This document shows, piece after piece, positions 58,326 to 64,000 of a stretch of DNA of 64,000 nucleotides. This stretch comes from Lumbricus rubellus (taxonomy: Eukaryota > Annelida > Clitellata > Crassiclitellata > Lumbricidae): contig OX243824.1 of assembly GCA_945859605.1 (NCBI GenBank), forward strand, positions 3,792,617-3,856,616. The letters are read 5' to 3'. The notes under the pieces were generated by a model that did no database searches, was not told the origin of the DNA, and saw nothing but the letters and a program-made list of their open reading frames with translations. Both the position numbers and the translations under genes were made by a program. Position 1 is the first letter of the stretch. Every line of letters starts with the position of its first letter.

Positions 58326-58404
<79 letters not shown>
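58326..58404. repeat. TG dinucleotide array
   Basis: About 40 TG units. The Cys/Val open frames over it are not genes. Confidence 0.95.
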
Positions 58405-58406
<2 letters not shown>

Positions 58407-58494
58407 TACGCATTACATACCTTCCGAAGGCGCGTCTATGTACCCACAGCAACGGTCCGAGGCACTAGCCGCAAAGTGAAGGCGTATGAGGACG

Positions 58495-58703
58495 CTCTCG
58501 GATTGCGAGCCCATTATGAATTATTTGCAAAATTATAACATACAATTTTAACAAAACAAACATACTGAAAGATAGCTAACAATAATATCTTCTATATTTA
58601 TTAATATTTTTGAAATTCGAATCGGTGAAGTATTTTAAAATCGCGATTTTGTCAAGCTCTCGGTTTGTCGTGGGCGGAGCTTAACTTTTCGCAATCCGAG
58701 AGC
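58495..58703. repeat. ~210-bp unit with CTCTCGGATTGCGA inverted ends
   Basis: CTCTCGGATTGCGA at 58495-58508 is mirrored by TCGCAATCCGAGAG at 58690-58703. Possible MITE; target duplication not obvious. Confidence 0.5.
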
Positions 58704-59699
58704 TAAGAAACACGTTTCCACCAGATTCACACACGTATGTACTTTTGCCTGATTTTGGAGTGTGTTTCTTCAACTGGGCTAGTATTGGGCTAGGTTTCGT
58801 AGATCTGCGCCTAAGAAGAACGAATACACTATCGACTGTGTTAAGCGTGGCGAAAGGGAAGAGATAGACTATTATTTTGTTTATATTTTAAAATCTTTTC
58901 AAGTTTGCGATACTTAGATCGGGGTTGAAGCTTAAGGCAAGTTATTCAAGCATTTGTATCATAGCGTTAATAGTAGGAAACACTAATAGTAGGCATAATC
59001 GAAGGTTGGTCTATAATACGCAATCGAAAGCGCGTACCCCCTGCTCACCACGGTTCTTGTCCATCTACACCAAGGGTGTCAAACCTTTTTGAGTGGCGGG
59101 CCAATGTGAACATCTTCCAGCAAGTGGTGGGCCAGGGTGTCATCACAGGAAAATATAGGCTTAACTAATGTGGAAACCTTGTTCCTCAAGCGCGTTTCAA
59201 TTTGACATTCTCTGTCGGTGTGCTTTGATATCAATATTTATTATGATAATAATAATAATCGTAATGTGTTGATAAAATACTACCTGATATTTTAATTTAT
59301 CATTTGTCACATATTTAAAAATGACACTGAATGAGTTATTTAGCGGCCGATTGACTAGATTTTGTCATTTTAAATCAGTTTGGGCTGGCTTTATGCGTAA
59401 ACATATTAAGTTTCCTATTTGTAAAACTACTTCTGTGTATTTTACGACCATTTCTATTGAACATCAACAATGAAATGGAATCCCACTCAAAAATCTCATG
59501 TATTCACAGACCGTAGACAGAGTGTAAATGCATGAATAAATTGTGTTTCCAAGTAATTATCTGGTTTCGTCATATGTTTCCATTTGGCGACTGTATCTGT
59601 GATTTCTAATGGTTCTCGGCAAGCATTTACAAAACGATAAACCCTTGTATTTAGTGGAGAATTTATGTATTATTATTCATCATTTTGTTTCTTCGGCAG
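58704..59699. other. Mostly unassigned, with a hAT end
   Basis: AAGGGTGTCAAACC ... TTTTTGAGTGGCGGGCC near 59073-59103 resembles the widespread hAT end with GTGTCAAAC and GGCGGGCC words. Otherwise no gene recognised. Confidence 0.4.
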
Positions 59700-61384
<1,685 letters not shown>

Positions 61385-61485
61385 AAGAAATCGAGGAGTT
61401 CCTGTTTTGTTCACCCCAGACATGCATAAATCTACAGAGCTTCTAGTAAGGCTTCGAGGAAACTAGAAAATTTCTCTATTTATGA

Positions 61486-61988
61486 CTATTTCTTAGACCC
61501 ACGGTACATCTTAGACTTATGTTTGTTGATCTGTGTGTTGACGTAAAATTTTACACTTTTCCATGTCCGATCGGCAAGCGCTGGTTCCTTGGCTTTTGCA
61601 TTTAAGCAATCCAGTTTTCTAGGACACTTCAGTTTCTGATTGAGAAGCTGTGAAATGGTTGCAACATGCTTGCGAAGACCTACTGAAGTGATCAATTCAG
61701 GTTTCTTGGCACCACAGTCTTTGGCCAACTCCTGCAAGATGTCTCTGGCTCTTAACGTGGTTGCTGAGTCTCCAGAGCGAGCAATAGTGTTGTTTTATCA
61801 TCTATAACCTTTTGCTTGGCTTTTCTTATTGCTGCTCTAATGTTTCGGATCTTGTTGCATTTGCAGTTAGATCCTGATGAAAATTGATTTTTCAACATTG
61901 TTGTTTGCTGACTGTCAAAACTTGTGTCTACAGTTAAATGTTTTAGTAACAAGAGCTTAAAATATGTAAAGCTGGAAATTAAGAGCAC
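61486..61988 (-). pseudogene. Transposon-like protein remnant (LRKH motif), frameshifted
   Basis: Two minus-strand frames join across a frameshift near 61740-61790: NIRAAIRKAKQKVIDD, then SATTLRARDILQELAKDCGA, KKPELITSVGLRKHVATISQ, and a basic tail ending KMYRGSKK. The PELxTSxxLRKHxATxSQ block is one I recall from repetitive uncharacterised metazoan proteins; the LRKH box resembles the Arg/His region of tyrosine recombinases, but that is an inference from memory. It has no start context and is broken, so it is probably a dead mobile-element gene. Confidence 0.45.
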
Positions 61989-62919
61989 GAATATTTTTCA
62001 ATGAGGTTTCTTAATGCAAAAATTTTTCAGTTACATTTTGTCAGCTTTAATATGAATAGTTTCTTTAGTGCGAAGAAAAAAAATAAAAAATAAAAAGTAG
62101 ATGTTAAATGTGGGTTCCTGAAGCGGTGCTGTAATATAATAAGTCCATTGAATGAATGAATAAGTGAAAAAATATGTGTCAGTTTTCAAGGTGCAAGTGT
62201 TCCTCTAGCTACTTCTATTGATAGGCCCTACTTAATTTGTGCAGTTGTGAAAGGTTGCATGACAACGAGATTCCAATCAAGTAGGCCATAATCGATGGAA
62301 AAATACTATTTGCAAGGGCGCCTGCCGGAGGGTTAACAGCCAATGGTCACTGTTCCAGCTTTTAACAAGATGTTGATTATAATGCAAGGCAGAAAATTAA
62401 GGGCATGTTTATTTCTACAGCGATTTCTAAACATAGATTTCTGACTTTCAATGTGTGTATCATTCGTATCATTAGTGCTTTAATGCGAAGAAATTTGTTA
62501 AAAATCCAAAAGTATTAGTTAGAAAAATAAATGTCTATTTTCCAGGGGGTTATTGATTCCGTAGCCCAACCTTAACTCTTAATAATTAATTCTCTTAGTG
62601 ATAATAATGAAGGACGAACCATGTACATCATTATAAATTCACAAGACTATAATTGATGGTACTATACAATCCTTCGATATGTTTAAACAGGTTGAATTGA
62701 TGGATTTTTAAACAGTGCGATAAGTAGGTTGTGCCGGTGCAGTTGACATTTTCAAACTGGTTGAGTTTATGGGCCAGAAATTTTTAAACTGTTTGAGTTT
62801 ATGGGCAATACATTTGTTAATTGTCTAAAACTTGAGTGACTATACAACTGGGTGAATTGATGGACTATACATTTTAAGTGCTTATATTGAGGACTATAAA
62901 ACAGCTGTATAGATTAGTG
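61989..62919. other. Unassigned stretch with degenerate short repeats
   Basis: Near 62690-62880, GGTTGAATTGATGGA / GGTTGAGTTTATGGG / GGGTGAATTGATGGAC words recur at about 45-60 bp, an eroded tandem repeat next to the satellite. No gene. Confidence 0.4.
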
Positions 62920-64000
62920 CCTGCGAGAAGAGTAGTGATCTGCTTATAACCTGAACATGTTTCAAAAAAGCACTATTCAATGGCAGATACAGTTGGCTTG
63001 TATCTTGGTTCAGCTATGTCACATTGGTGACCTGTGCATCGTATTAGAATTGATATCTATTAGGCCTCTGCTTCTGTGCCAGCTTATGTTTGGTTTTATG
63101 TTGTCTGCATATTATAATTCTAATTTTTTTGCACAGTATCTTAACTTACATTGAAGCTTGGATATCTTTGCATGACTAGTTTTAGTGCCAGCATATTGCA
63201 AGTGTGATTATCTGCTTATAACCTAAACATGTTTCAAAAATAGCACTATTCAATGGCAGATACAGTTGGCTTGTATCTTGTTTCAGCTATGTTACAGTGG
63301 TGACCTGTGCATCATATTAGAATTGATATCTATTAGGCCTCTGCTTCTGTGCCAGCTTATGTTTGGTTTTATGTTGTCTGCATATTATAATTCTAATTTT
63401 TTTGCACAGTATCTTAACTTACATTGAAGCTTGGATATCTTTTGCATGACTAGTTTTAGTGCCAGCATATTGCAAGTGTGATTATCTGCTTATAACCTAA
63501 ACATGTTTCAAAAATAGCACTATTCAATGGCAGATACAGTTGGCTTATATCTTGTTTCAGTTATGTTACAGTGGTGACCTGTGCATCATATTAGAATTGA
63601 TATCTATTAGGCCTCTGCTTCTGTGCCAGCTTATGTTTGGTTTTATGTTTGGCTGTATGTTATGATTCTAAATTTTTTTGCACAGTATCTTAACTTACAT
63701 TGAAGCTTGGATATCTTTGCATGACTAGTTTTAGTGCCAGCATATTGCAAGTGTGATTATCTGCTTATAACCTAAACATGTTTCAAAAATAGCACTATTC
63801 AATGGCAGATACAGTTGGCTTGTATCTTGTTTCAGCTATGTTACAGTGGTGACCTGTGCATCATATTAGAATTGATATCTATTAGGCCTCTGCTTCTGTG
63901 CCAGCTTATGTTTGGTTTTATGTTGTCTGCATATTATAATTCTAATTTTTTTGCACAGTATCTTAACTTACATTGAAGCTTGGATATCTTTTGCATGACT
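62920..64000. repeat. ~274-bp satellite, four copies, open at the right edge
   Basis: The word TGCTTATAACCT starts at 62941, 63213, 63487 and 63762 (periods 272, 274, 275). Unit words: CACTATTCAATGGCAGATAC, GTGACCTGTGCATC, CTTCTGTGCCAGCTTATG, GAAGCTTGGATATC. Copies 2-4 are more alike than copy 1. The array continues past base 64000. Small open frames in the unit are not conserved enough to call. Confidence 0.95.

Noticed and set aside
58249..58538. Cys/Val frame
   Set aside because: TG dinucleotide array; no conserved flank.

Overview
The window is animal nuclear DNA: AT-rich, with spliced genes, tRNA-derived SINEs, non-LTR retrotransposon debris, many small DNA transposons and very long microsatellites. 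There are no operons or bacterial features. The SINE and LINE tails ending in GCGCTATA, and a 17-fold repeated TAGGCCTA palindrome, suggest a marine invertebrate, but I cannot name the species or phylum. Most of the window is repeat-derived.

Host genes are few. (1) 44511-48374 (+): a four-exon gene for an F-box protein with a C-terminal beta-propeller-like region. All splice phases agree, but the last exon carries one frameshift. (2) 52555-53502 (-): a two-exon, NHL-repeat-like beta-propeller gene. Its start of propeller matches that of gene 1, so the two are diverged relatives lying 4 kb apart and converging. (3) 59700-61384 (+): a tentative three-exon small gene of unknown function. (4) 11016-11190: a U2 snRNA-like 5' segment with a TATA box upstream and an unrelated body.

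The main layer is TTAA-flanked transposons of piggyBac type. I find at least eight sequence families (A-H below), none with a transposase in the window: A at 636, 24533, 39461, 41445, 48866 and 53964; B at 5591; C at 5136 and 28391; D at 20589; E at 29471; F at 40602 and 44709; G at 35329; H at 19240. Their sequences differ but they share a plan: TTAA, CCC, a short family motif, then a GC-rich palindrome. In six families the other end carries the motif again, pushed inward by 26-27 bp. Two copies have non-TTAA target duplications (TTAT, TTAC). All three long ATGT/ACAT arrays lie inside such elements.

Other mobile DNA: hAT elements with 8-bp duplications (31449, 54462, 56954, 51336); a Tc1/mariner-like element nested in a LINE remnant (17711); a near-perfect foldback (12492); an RNase H-bearing I-like LINE split by a TTAA element (34691-37276); a CR1/L2-like LINE (22829); and a SINE family sharing its 3' tail with L2-like LINE ends.

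Tandem DNA: a 1.15-1.19-kb unit in about 2.85 copies (25011-28345), a 47-bp minisatellite inside the large hAT (32525-33500), a ~274-bp satellite running off the right edge (62920-64000), and microsatellites. A short motif, TTTAAAGGTGTYTAA, recurs on both strands across the whole window.
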